Made by a program: the position numbers and the translations under genes | Shown here: positions 43,771-56,500 of the stretch, piece by piece | How the letters are laid out: each line of letters begins with the position of its first letter | Position numbering within the stretch: the stretch's first letter is position 1 | Notes under the pieces: model-generated | The model's input: the letters and a program-made list of their open reading frames with translations, nothing else | Database searches by the model: none | Told to the model about the DNA's origin: nothing | Assembly (NCBI RefSeq): GCF_000485595.1 | Contig: NW_014577441.1 | Location: 25,027 to 89,026, forward strand | Source: Priapulus caudatus | Taxonomy: Eukaryota; Priapulida; Priapulimorpha; Priapulimorphida; Priapulidae | Length of the DNA: 64,000 bases | Direction: 5' to 3'

Positions 43771-45247
43771 GCGCACACTCGGCCGTGGCATCGCGCGCCG
43801 TGTCTTTGTGGGAATGCGTGCAGGTGAGGCCAGGTCCGCGTGTCCCGTAGTGGGGCACGGCAGGTGCGCCTGCGTGCTCGCCTGGGGTCGTCGAGTGCGC
43901 GGGCGCCAGTCGGCCGTGCGGTGTGGCCGGTCGCCGCCTGCCCGGGTGCCAACTGTGGGTGTGGGAGAGGCCACTCGCGGCCGCTGGGGCGTGCGCACGC
44001 GGGCGATTCCGGTGGCGAGATGGCGTGCGCTACCGGGTGCGAACGGGCCCTATCGCGGCGTAAGCTGATCGGGGCCGACCGAGCGCCGTGTGCGTGTCTG
44101 GTCGTCGGCGCATGGCGTCGGGCGTTGCGTCCGTGTCTGTGTAGGCGATGCGTGCGTGGCGTCCGGTGTTCGTGATGCGCGCTATGCCGCCTCGGATGGC
44201 GGTCGCCCCGTGTGGTGTGTGGCATCGGCGCCGTACGGTGTGCGGCCGCCTGCTAATATGTGAGTACCATGGCGTATGCCTTGATGACCACGTGGAGCGC
44301 GCGAGCCTGCGTTGTGCCGTGCCGTGCGTTCGATGCGCTACTTAGATAGTGGTTTTTGCCGATCTCGCGGCTAGATTGTTTCGAAAGCAAGTTGGTTTAG
44401 AGTGTTACCCGCGCGGCATTCTGCACGTGATGCTATTCGTCCTATCACTGTTCGCCCGTAGCGCAGCAAAGGATATGACTGTTTTGGCCCCGCGGGCGCG
44501 CGGTGAACGCAAAACCCCCGGTGCACTGGCGCACTAAGCCATACGCGAGCGCAGTGCACACCAATAAAAATTCAATTCGAGGATGACGGCCAAGCGTGGC
44601 ACTGTTTGACATACCTGGATCGCAGGCCTGCACGCACAAAGTCGAAGTGATCGTACGATCGGAATGGTTGGCAGGATCAATCCGTCGCCTTACCTCAATG
44701 TAGTCTCACCCGGCCCCATTATTTCCCGCGCCACGCACGTAGTGCGCCCTCAGTGCGAGATCCAACACAGCGGGCGCTGTTGGCGCGTGCAGGCCGATTA
44801 GCTAGTCTGGGCGGGTAGTAGCTGGACGACGTTGATCGGATAAGACGCGAGCGGCGCTCCGCGTTCATGTCATCTTGTATGGCTCGACGCATCGCTCCCT
44901 GTTTCCACGCGGCTTACGGAAGTGTCTGCGCCGACACACTACATACCTATACCCCGTAATTACGGCCTTTGGCTTCGCGAACTTGCGAGGCCGGACACGT
45001 AGGGGAGACTACGAAGTGAAGGGCAGCTTTCCTCTTGTCTTTCCAATCCAGCGAATCTAGGTCTACTAGTAATCTCCCATTTTTCGTGCATTTTGTATCG
45101 CGTAGTGCTTGTTCACAATTAAGACATCGAGTCTTCAGGAGATTAAACGGGTCAATAAATAAACGCCGAGTCTACTGAAATCAAAAGCTTAAATACCTAG
45201 TGGTTGAGGGCTCAAAACGGCCTATATCTCTATTGTCTATTCTGTGA
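43771..45247. other. GC-rich non-coding, copy A
   Basis: From about 44345 it is co-linear with 50815-51566 (GGTGCACTGGCGCACTA, AATAAAAATTCAATTCGAG, ACATACCTGGATCGCAGG). Copy A carries many extra G/C bases. No gene is supported. Confidence 0.6.
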
Positions 45248-45899
45248 TGTAACATCTGTTTTTACACGTGTGGAGCATGGCTATCTAGACAGAGCGTCAT
45301 TGCTCCCACATTGATGTATTACAGAGAATGGTAAAGCCGTAGTGGAGTTTACCACGAATTAGACGGGTCATCTGTGAATTGGGTCGGAACGTAGTCCGTG
45401 AGAACGGGTAGCATGTGCCGCGGCAGTTCTCGTTTGTAGACGTTTGCGGGGAAATAGCAGAGGACAGCACCCGCACTCGTCACGCGCACCCCGATTCGGT
45501 TCTGGGCGCGCGAGGTGAGCCGGGAGCGCGCGTCTCGCGTGTGCGCGATCTCTTTTGTCTGGATGCTCGTGGGCTACACCAGGGAGTGAGTATTAAAGGT
45601 TGTGACAGTTTACCTACATGCCAGCGTTTCTGGCGATGATTCTTCACTCATGTTTTACATGAACTCGGGCATGGTCGTTGTTTACACTTGTTGCGTGGGG
45701 TGGACTCCTGACAGTCCAGGGAAACCGTGGGGTATCTCGTCCGTTGCGGACGACGAACGCAAGGGTTACTTGCCATGATCGAGTCTACGACGGCGCCCGC
45801 GGAACGCCAAGCGGGCGGAAAACAGAGAAATGAATGACGGGAGAGCGAGAGAGGAGAGAGAGGACGGAAAGCAGCCGGGTTCATTGAGACTGAGCACCC

Positions 45900-46300
45900 G
45901 CGCGCGACACTCCCACCCCTGTCGCCCCCCCCCCCCCCCCCCGCGCGCGCGCGCGCGGCGCCCGCGCGCGCCCGCAGCCCCGCCCCCCCGCACCGACCCC
46001 ACCCTCGCACCGCCACTCCCCGAGCGCCGCACGCACGCCGCACCTCGGCACTCCACGCATCGCTCCCCGCCGCACACTCGCACGCCCGACCCCCTCTCAT
46101 ATCACCCACCCCACCACCCCACCCTCTCCCACCCCGCACCCACCCCCGCCCCCGCACCGCCCCCCCCCCCCCCCACGCGCACCCGCACCACAACTCGGCC
46201 ACGCACCCCACCCGAAGAACGACCCACCATGGCCACCGCGCGCCCACCACCTACACACCACCGGAGCACCGGCCGCGACCCACGCACGCACGCACACGAC
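45900..46300. other. C-rich low-complexity block, possible sequence error
   Basis: Long C runs broken by A, G or CG (CCCCACCCC, CCCGCACC), plus a (GC)n stretch. The homologous region of copy B (52095-52250) is normal, mixed sequence. The open Pro/Arg/His frames across it are composition artefacts. Confidence 0.6.
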
Positions 46301-47084
46301 GACGAGGGAAGAAGAGACGAAAGGAGGAGAAGAAGCTGGACGAGTAAAGATAATAGGAGAAGAATAATAATAATGGCCGTGGTAAGTGTTGCAATTTTCG
46401 CCTAGTATACGCGCCATTTCGCTGTGCTCCCCGACGCTTGGGTTAGCTGGTCGGCCCTGCTGCTGGAGTATCACCTGACGGATGCCAACCTCCCTCCGCC
46501 TGCGCCCCCGCCCGAGACACACCCTCACATAGATATACACACACCGCAACGCAGCATCACATACGAAACACGACTACACCCGCCCTCACGCGTATAAAGT
46601 CGCGTAAATACCCAGAGGGTACGGGATTTTTGTGCGACGCATTATGGGGATATAGATATAGATACGTTTGTGATGTGTGCATCCCTAAGATACCATATGT
46701 GTATATAGTGTCAGATAGGGCACAGTAGATCGTAATAGATATAATATAGTTAGCACAGCTGTATACGTTGGCATGCTAATAGAGGGCGCGCGACGCGGTC
46801 CATGGCAGCACAGATATGTATTGGGAAACAGCTGCTGACCGTCAGTAGGCTCACACACGAGATACAATCTCACGCATTAACACACATGGCATATCACTAA
46901 TAGACAATACATACAGGAGGTGAATAATTATATCAAATACATACCGACGACCGATATAGTTGTTTTTCACCCAGCTACTGACATTCGTTTTATGCTAATC
47001 TACCTCTTGCTACGTACGCCTAATGTAATAATCATAGATATATATAGAAACAAACTATGTATGACCACATAAATAGATATGTAT

Positions 47085-47575
47085 TGTCTGTATGTATGTA
47101 TGGTATGTATGTTGTATGTGTGTGTGTGTTGTGTGTATGTGTGTATGTGTGTATTGTGTTTGGATGTTTGTGTGTGTAGGGAGTGGGTGATAGTGTGATG
47201 TGTGTGTGTGTGGTGTATGGTATATGTCATGTATGTAGTATGTATGTATGTATGTATGTTATGCCTCATCGCATAATAGTATGTACATAAGATATGTATA
47301 CAAATAATTACATACATATGACACTGATAAATCGCATAATAGCATACTAACATCTATAGAATAGAATAATGAAAACATAATAAATATTGTATGTATGTAT
47401 GTATGTATGTATGTATGTATGGATGTATGTATGTATGTATGTAATGCTATGTATGGTATGTATGTATGTTATGTATGTATGCTATGTAATGTATGTATGT
47501 ATGTATGTTGTATGTATGTATGTATGTAAGTATGTATGTATGTATGTAATATGTATGTATGTATGTAGGCTTTAT
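47085..47575. repeat. (TATG)n microsatellite, copy A
   Basis: TATG units with GTGT interruptions. The copy B counterpart at about 52928-54440 is three times longer. Confidence 0.9.
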
Positions 47576-48955
47576 GGTTGTTTTATGTACGCGTATTTTG
47601 TTCATTGCGATATTCGTGTTGACCCGTTTTTTTTTGTGTGTGTGGAAAAATCTTTTTCGTGAAACTTTGTTTAGAAATCTTTGTGATCGTTTTCTTGAAT
47701 TTGTGCTAACCCAGTAGCGGTAACGTTCCACCTATATTGTCAGACCGCTAAACACATTCTCAATTAGATGTTTGATTTTTATAGGCCAATCAAACATTTC
47801 CATCGAAAATATGAATTCAGTTTGCGTCTATTGTTTGGCTGTATGATGTAAGATGTCATGATGTGTGGGAAGTGACAAGTACACCTCAGTGCTGGGTGTT
47901 GCTATTAATGCCTGTTGGTCATGGGCCGCCTGTGTGCCCTGGGATTATGGAATATAATCCAGTATAACGTGGTTTCGGTAAGCGTGTCTGTATACGCAGT
48001 ACGCACGTACGTTAGCAGCATAAATAAATACGCAGAGTGAGAGTAATTGCAGCGATAATCAAATGTTTCATGCAAATGTGTTGAGTTTCTCTCTTGACTT
48101 AACTATGTGATCGAACTTTATCGTTAACTTGTTTTCTAGGCTTCATATGGTGGTTTCGTATGTCAATTTTGATTGTTGTTTATGTTTGTTGTATTGATTG
48201 TGGGTGTGTTTAAATCGCACAGAAAGACGTTCCTCATTGGGTTGAGTTAGGAAGAATTTAGGGTATAGTATTTTTTTTGGAATGGTTAGGTTCAGGTTTA
48301 AAGTGTAGAGGCAGCGAGGACGCTGAGTCGATGACTACCCTAGTCATCTTTTTGGGAAAGGGAGATAATGTAACATCTGTTTTACACGTGTGACATGGCT
48401 AGCTAGACAGAGCGTCATTGCTACATGATGTATTAGAGAGAATGTACGGTGGGTAGGTTACAGATTATAGGGTCACTGTGAAATTGGGGAAGGACGTAGT
48501 CTGTGAGAACGGGTACATGTGCGGGCAGTATGTTTGTAGGAGTTTGGGGGAAATAGAGACGACAGAGATGTAGGAGGGGATTCGGGTTCTGGGCGCGGAG
48601 GTGAGCACACGCGCGTATGCGCGTGTGCGCGTTCTTTGGATCTTTGTGCGATGTGGCTACAGTGTACAAGTTAATAAAGTTTATTCCGGTTACTACAACA
48701 AGTTTGACTTTATATCATCATTCCTGTTTACACTTAGAATAGTAAATAAATTAGAAATAGTTAGAAACCTCATCATTTGAACCCTACCCCACCACTGACT
48801 CTAACCCAGAATACACCAGTAAATTCCTATATTTTTTGTACCTAATGAAACAAGCCCTCTCTTCGCAGTAAATTGCGAATTTGTGCGAAATATACATGTT
48901 ATTCCTTCTCTCGTGAATTTCGTTTCAGTTGGTTTTTTATTTCGTTTTTATTCAG

Positions 48956-51900
48956 CCACAGAATGCGGTGATGTTGCGCTATAGTAGAGACGTTGACCGA
49001 GGCTGGGCGTGGGTTGTGGTCGGTAGCTCTTTCATCGCACAGAGCCTCATGATCGGTCTCACCTGGTCCGTCGGCGTCTTCTTCGTTATCTTTCTAGAGG
49101 AATTTAAGCAGAGCAGTTCGTCTACGGCCTGGATTAGTTCAATTAACACAGCAGCGTGCATGGCAACCGGTGAGTGTCAAATAAATGCTGTCAGTGATAT
49201 ACGGTTGACACGAGTGTCTCGCGTCATCCTGGTGATGTGTCTTATTAAGAGCTCATCATCTCTATTGTTAATGGACGAATTTATGCAATATATAGCTATT
49301 TACTATGCATTTTAACTCCATTACGAATATGCCACCACAAATACAGCTATAGTGGCATCTCGCTGTTATACGTAACTGTTTTCTATTATGCACACTTGCT
49401 ACCTGGTAATAACCCCATAACCCATAACCACATATCTTATCTACCTGTTTATCTAAGTTTAATACCTGTTAGTTACCTATGAGGACGTTATGGGTTACCC
49501 GTCCCCATATAACCTCACATGTACCCATTTGTTGAGTTTGCCCTAGGCCTTCCGTAGCACTTGAGACTGGGACACTTTATTTGTTCAACATATAATATTT
49601 CACGCACATGATAGCTACATTAATAGGTATAATCTAGGCAATCACAATCACAACCAATAGGCCGATAGTGCATCCATGCAGCTCACACGTTAGAATTACC
49701 TAAGCACACGTATCTGATATTGGCCATAACAAAGCAATAGGAGCGATGGGAGTAGAAAAAGAGAAGAAATAAGAAGAGAAGATTGAAATAGTCAGTCACC
49801 CCTGGTTCATCCCCCCCCCACCCCACCTCCACCACCACCACCAGTTTCCAGCTATAGCGTTCTTCCTGATTGTGGTCAACTTTAATTCGAGGACCGAGAT
49901 AAACTTCGGCGTCACCAATACAAGACCAAATGCCTGCCAGTACTCGCACAATCAAGACGCTAAAATACGGTGTGGGCTTGAGTATGCAGAAAATCAGTCC
50001 CTAAACTCAATCAGTGAACTGAATCAGGCTTGCCAGATGTACAAACTTACGTGACACGAGTCAAATATTCAGCCCAGCACAGATATAACTACAGGCCCGT
50101 AGCCAGGGGGGGTTCGGGGGTTCGAACGAACCCCCCCCCGAGCCCCTCCCCCCCAAGCAAAAAATTGGGTTTTTTTTTTTTTTGCAAGAATTTCACCTCA
50201 GGTCGCTCTATTTTAGTGTAATAATTGCAAAATCTCCATCGTGCGNNNNNNNNNNGTGTCCGTATGGGCACGCGTGCGTGCGTGTCTGTGTGGGCATGCG
50301 TGCATGCGCCCGTGTCTGTGTGGGAATGCGTGCGTACGTGCGTGTCCGTATGGGCACGCGTGCGTGCGTGTCTGTGTGGGCATGCGTGCATGCGCCCGTG
50401 TCTGTGTGGGAATGCGTGCGTACGTGCGTGTCCGTATGGGCACGCGTGCGTGCGTGTCTGTGTGGGCATGCGTGCATGCGCCCGTGTCTGTGTGGGAATG
50501 CGTGCGTACGTGCGTGTCCGTATGGGCACGCGTGCGTGCGTGTCTGTGTGGGCATACGTGCGTGCGCCCATGTCTGTGTGGGAATGCGTGCGTACGTGCG
50601 TGTCCGTATGGGCACGCGTGCGTGCGTGTCTGTGTGGGCATGCGTGCGTGCGTCCGTGTCTGTGTAGGCATGCGTGCGTGCGTCCGTGTTCGTATGGGCA
50701 TGCGTGCGTCGCCCGTGTTTGTGTGGGCATGCGTACGTGTCTGTATATGTGAGTCCATGCGTATCCCTTTATGCACGTGGGCGCGCGCGCATGTTCGTCC
50801 GTGCGTGCGTTCGAGCTATTAGAAGTGGTTTTGCATTCGCTAGATTTTTCAAAAGTTTTTAGAAGTTTACGCGCGCGCTTCTTCACGTGAGCTATTGTAC
50901 TATATGTTGCCGTAGCACAAAAGGAGATGACCTGTTGCCCGGGCCGTGAACGGCAAAACCGTGCACTGGCGCACTACCATACGGCGAGCACACGCAATAA
51001 AAATTCAATTCGAGATACGGCCCGTCACTGTTTGACATACCTGGATCGCAGGCTGCACGCACAAAGGTCGAAGTATCGATAGATCGAATGGTTAAGGTCA
51101 TCCGTGCCTTATTAATGTATGTCTAGGCCATTATTTCCGCACATTTCCTCAAGTGCGAGATCAAAGGGCGGTGTTGCATGCACCGATTAGCTAGTCTGGG
51201 CGTAGACTACGACGTTATCGATAAACGTTCATTCATCTTGTGGTGCTCACAGTCGTTCCCTTGCTTTCCACGCGGCTACGAAGTTCTGCCGGACACACTA
51301 CAACCTATACCGTAATTACGCCTTTGTCTTCGAGATTCACGGACACCTAGGGAGACTACGAAGTGAGGCACTTTCCTTTGTCTTTCAACAGCGAATTCTA
51401 GTCTAGGTAATCATCATTTTTCTTGCATTTTGTTCGCGTGCTTTCACAATTAGACATCGAGTTCAGAGATTAACCGGTTCAATAAATAAACGCTGGGTCT
51501 ACTGAAATCAAAAGGCTTTAATACCTAGTTGAGCTCAAAAGGCCTATATCTCTATTGTTATTCTTATGTAACATCTGTTTTACACGTGTGACATGGCTAG
51601 CTAGACAGAGCGTCATTGCTACATTGATGTATTAGAGAGAATGGTAAACGTGGGTAGTTTACAGATTAGAGGGTCACTGTGAAATTGGGGTAGGACGTAG
51701 TCTGTGAGAACGGGTACATGTGCGGGCAGTATGTTTGTAGGAGTTTGGGGGAAATAGAGAGGACAGAGATGTAGGAGGGGATTCGAGTTCTGGGCGCGGA
51801 GGTGAGCTCACGCGCGTATGCGCGTGTGCGCGTTCTTTGTCTGATGATGTGGCTACACAGTGTATGAGTATTAAAGGTTGTACAGTTTACCACATGCACG

Positions 51901-53199
51901 TTCTGGATCTTCTTCATCATTTCTACATGAACTCGCATTCTTGTTTACATTTTGGTTGCTCCTGACAGTCCAAAACCTGGGTATCCGTTTGCGGACACAA
52001 CGCAAGTTACTTCATATCGATCTACGGGCCAGCAACGAAACAGAGAAAGAATGACGGAGAGCGAGAGAGGGAGAGAAGGACGGAAAGAGCGGGTTCTGAT
52101 AATGAGATGGGAGCCATGCAGACTGCGCTAGCGCCGACGACGATGACGATGGCGACGAGGATGGACTGGAGATCGTGGAGATCGCGAAGGACCTTATACT
52201 ACAAACGATTCACGAGCCACGGAGCCACGGAAGAAAACTGGAGAAGGAAGAAGAAGATTGGAGCGAGATAAAAGGAGAGCGGACGAGAGAGCAAGAGAGA
52301 CAGAAGAAGAGAGAGAAGGAGAGAAGAAGCTGGAAGAAAGAAAAGGAAGAAGATATATAATGCCGTGGTAAGTGTTGCAATTTTCCTAGTATACATTTCG
52401 CTGTGCTCACGCTGTTTACTGTCGCCTGACTGCTGAGTATACTGACGATATTGCCTGTGCGGACGGTTTGTGCCACAATAGAGCGTTATAGGGTGCATAC
52501 GGTATAAAGTCGCGTATACACGGTCCGAGAGAAGGACTACGGGGATTTTTGTCACAGCATATATACGCTGGGAATCCTCCACATAACGTGTCAGGGAGCA
52601 CGGAATATAGATACGCTAGATGTGTAAGCACCCTAAGATACTGTACTGTACTGTAAGTGTAAGATAAGAAGGCACAGTAGATAACCGTATGATATAATAT
52701 AGTTACGCACAGGTGTATAGTTGGATGCTATAGAGGGCTGGCGACGCGGTAATGGCAAGCACAGATGATGTTATTTTGGGAAAAGTGTGACGCTCAGTAG
52801 GCCTACGGCAGAGTATATTTAGTTCGGAACATGGCATATATAATGCTACTTGCGGAGCGGAACAATATTTATAATAATGAAGACCGATATAGTTGTTTCA
52901 CAAAGCTTTAGCCTGACAATTGTTACTGTATGTGTGTATGTATGTTGTATGTATGATATGTATGTATGATAATTTATGTAGTATTATGTATGGTATTGTT
53001 GATGTATGTATGTATGTATGTCTGTATGTATGTATGTATTTATGGTATGTGATTATGTAGGTATGTATGTATGTAATGTATGTATGGTATGTTGGTATTG
53101 ATGTTGTAGGTATTATGATGTTGTATGTATTATTATGTATGGTTATGTATGTTATGTTAGTAGTATGTATGTATGTATGTATGTATGTATGTATGTATG

Positions 53200-53230
<31 letters not shown>

Positions 53231-53434
53231 TGTATGGTTGCTATGTCTGGTTGGTATGTATGTATGTATGGTATGTTGTATGTATGTATGGTATGTATTT
53301 ATGTATGTATGGGGTTGTATGATATTATGTACTGTTATGTATGTATGTAGTATGTATGCTTGTATGTAATGTGTGTACTGTGTGATGTGTGTATGTGTGT
53401 ATGTGGACGTGTTATGTGTGATTGTGTATGTGTG

Positions 53435-53486
<52 letters not shown>

Positions 53487-53494
53487 TGTGTTGT

Positions 53495-53544
<50 letters not shown>

Positions 53545-56500
53545 ATGTGTATGTAGTATGTATGTATGTAATGTATGTAGTATGTATGTATGATATGTAT
53601 GTTGTATGTAGTGTATGTATTAGTATGTAATGTTGTATGTATGCTCATGTATGTATAGTATGTATGGTATGTATGTATGATGTATGTATGTATGTATGTA
53701 ATGTATGTATGTATGTATTGTAGTAATGTATGTATTGTATTATGTTGATGTAGTAATTATGTTGTATGTAGTATGTTATGTGATGTATGTCTGTATGTAT
53801 GTCATGTAGTGTATGTATGTATGTAGTTGTGTATGTATGTATGTAGTATGTATGCTATGTAATGTATGTATGTAGGGTATGGATGTATGTATGTATGGTA
53901 GTATGTATGTATTTGTATTATGTATGTATGTATGTATGTATGTATGTATGTATGTAGTATGTATGTAGTTATGGTAGTTGATGTATGTATGTATTATGGT
54001 TATGTATGCTATGGATGTATGTCGTATGTAGTGTATGTAATTTGTATGTATGTAAGTATGGTATGTATGTATGGTATCTATTTGTATGTTGTATGGTATT
54101 ATGTATGTTGATTGTATGTATGTAGTAGTATGATGTATGTATGTATGTATGTTATGTAAGTATGTATGTATGTATGTATGTAGTGATGTATGTATGTATG
54201 TATGTATGTATGTATAGTATGTATGGTAGGTAGTATGTATTATGTATGTATGTTGGATGTATGTATGTATTATGTTTAATGTAATGTATGATATGATATG
54301 ATGTATGTATGTATGTATTATTATGTATGTATGTATTTGTATGTGTATGTATGTAGATGTATGTATGTATGTATGTAGATGTATTGATGGTATGTATGTA
54401 TGAGTAGTGGTATTGTATGTATGTATGATTGTATGTATGTAGGTTTAATGGTTTGTTTATGTACCGTATTTGTTCATGATATAGCGTGTGACCGTTTTTT
54501 TTTTTGTGTGAAAATTTTTTCATGAACACTTTGTTTCAAGAAATTGTTGATAGTATATTACTTGAATTGTGCTAACAGTGGCTGGTACGTTTTCCACTAT
54601 ATTGTCAGAACGCGCTATAACAAGTTTTCAATTAGAGTTTGATTATAAGGCCAAAACCATGTTATCGAACATATGAAATCATTTTTTGGCGTATTTTGGT
54701 TGGCGTATGATGTAAGATGTATGATGTGTGGAAAGATGACAAGTACACATCAGTCTGTGTTTATTAATGCTTCGCATGGGAACGAATGCTATAGTCATAC
54801 GGGGTCGGTTGGTCTACGGGTCGTGTCCACGGGTCGTGGTCCTGACGGGTCGTTGGTCTACGGTTAGTAGTAAGAGGGGTAGGAGTGAAAGTGTTTTTTT
54901 TTAGAAAGTCGGCATTGGTTTAATTTTTAATTTTTATTGTTTTATTTAATTTTTTAATTATTTAAAAATTTTTAATTGTTTTTTTACATTTTTCTTTTAA
55001 ATGTTTCTTTAAAATTTTTTTTTTTTACTATTTTATTTGTATGTGGTTCACTATTGATTGAGTTGCACAGACAGGAGTGAAGAGTGAGGAAGACATAATT
55101 CGTTAAACATTTAGTGTCATTCCCCCTCGAGACTTATCAAAAATTTCAATTACCCACGACTAAATTCGCTTATGTTTATTTGTCTATTTCAATTCCCTCA
55201 AAATACATTGTATTCAGCTTGGGTGAACCCTACCACATTAAGAAATAAGTTTAAAGACTGTGGTACAAGATGTGGTACACTACAAGACTGTGGTAGCAAG
55301 ACTGTGGAAAGCCTGAGTACACTACACAGGCAAGTGCCAGCGGCTGTGTAAATACACTGTGTATATGTTTTTACAGTATAATATTTTTATTGTTAGTATT
55401 CATTTATTATAAGTTATGTGCCTCAGCGATTATTTGTATCGTGCCCGTAGGACTTGGTCGTGGGTTATTTAAAATTTTAAAAAATTAATGCAGAAATAAA
55501 ATTAAATATTTTTTTTAATTGAAATTGATTAAAAACAAAATTAAATTTAGAAATTAAATTATGAAAAAAAATTTAATTTAATTAAGAAATTAAATTGAAC
55601 CAACATATAAGAAAAAATTACGTGTGCTGCGTGCAACGCGTAGGACAACGGCCTTAGGACCAAGACGACTAGGACGCAGCGCCGTAGAGCAAACGACCGT
55701 AGGACCAACGACCGTAGGACTGAAGACGTAATCGTTGGCATGGGCCCCTGTGGTGGACTGGGATCTGAGAAATATAATCCAGATATAAGTGGTTTCGGTA
55801 ATGCGTGTCTGTATAGGCATACGCAGTACGTTACAGCCATAAAAATACGCAAGAGTGAGAGTAATTGGAGCGATATCAGATGTCATTGCAAAGTGTGTTG
55901 AGTTTCTGACTTATTGTGATAGAATTTATCGTTACTTGTTTCTATGCTTCATATGTGTTTTCGTATTGTAAATTGATTGTGTTATGTTTGTGGTATTGAT
56001 TGTGGGGTGTTTAATCGGACAGAAGACGTTCCTCATTGGGTTGAGTTGGAAGATACTAGGGTAGTATTTTTTGGAATTGAGTTAGAGTTCAGGTTCAAGT
56101 ATAGAGCAGCGAGGACGCTGAGTCGATGACTACCCTAAGTCATCGTTTTTGGGAAAAGGCGAGAAATGTAACATTCGTTTTTACACGTGTACATGGTAGC
56201 TAGACAGAGCGATCATTGCTACATTTGATGTATTGAAGAGAATGGTAAACGTGGGTAGGTTACGATTAGTAGGGTACTGTGAAATTGGGGAAGAGCGTAG
56301 TTGTGAGAACGGGTAATGTGCGGAGCTAGTACTGTTTGTTAGGAGTTTGGGGAAATAGAGCACGACAGAGATGTAGGAGGGGATATCGGTTCTGGGCGCG
56401 GAGGTGATCTCTGCGCGTATGCGCGTGTGCGCGTTTTGGAGTCTTTGTGGATCGTGGCTAGCAGTGTACATTAATAAAGTTTATTCGGGTTACTACAAAG

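Larger units (their letters stand above)
45248..48732 (+). mobile_element. Non-autonomous LTR element, copy A
   Basis: The 5' LTR at 45248-45686 and 3' LTR at 48369-48732 both start TGTAACATCTG and end GTTTACA. Shared internal words are ACAGAGCGTCATTGCT, AGAACGGGTA and GCGTATGCGCGTGTGCGCG (3' LTR). A purine tract GGGAAAGGGAGATAA (48354-48368) directly precedes the 3' LTR. The 3' LTR holds AATAAAG. No gag or pol is visible; the interior is (ATGT)n and unique non-coding sequence. It lies just upstream of the transporter's first visible exon. Confidence 0.65.

Noticed and set aside
43396-44225. Long His/Thr/Arg-rich and Cys/Val-rich open frames
   Set aside because: They lie on the GCGTGC minisatellite, are open in several frames on both strands, and have no start context or conservation beyond the repeat.
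45648-46549. Pro/Arg/Gly-rich frames on both strands
   Set aside because: Produced by the C-rich block, which is absent in the homologous copy and probably erroneous.
50089-50886. Overlapping open frames of 130-265 codons near the N gap
   Set aside because: Same minisatellite with an 86-bp period, and some frames run through unknown bases. Not genes.
52928-54529. Tyr/Met/Val and Tyr/Ile/His/Thr frames
   Set aside because: Translations of TATG and GT microsatellites.
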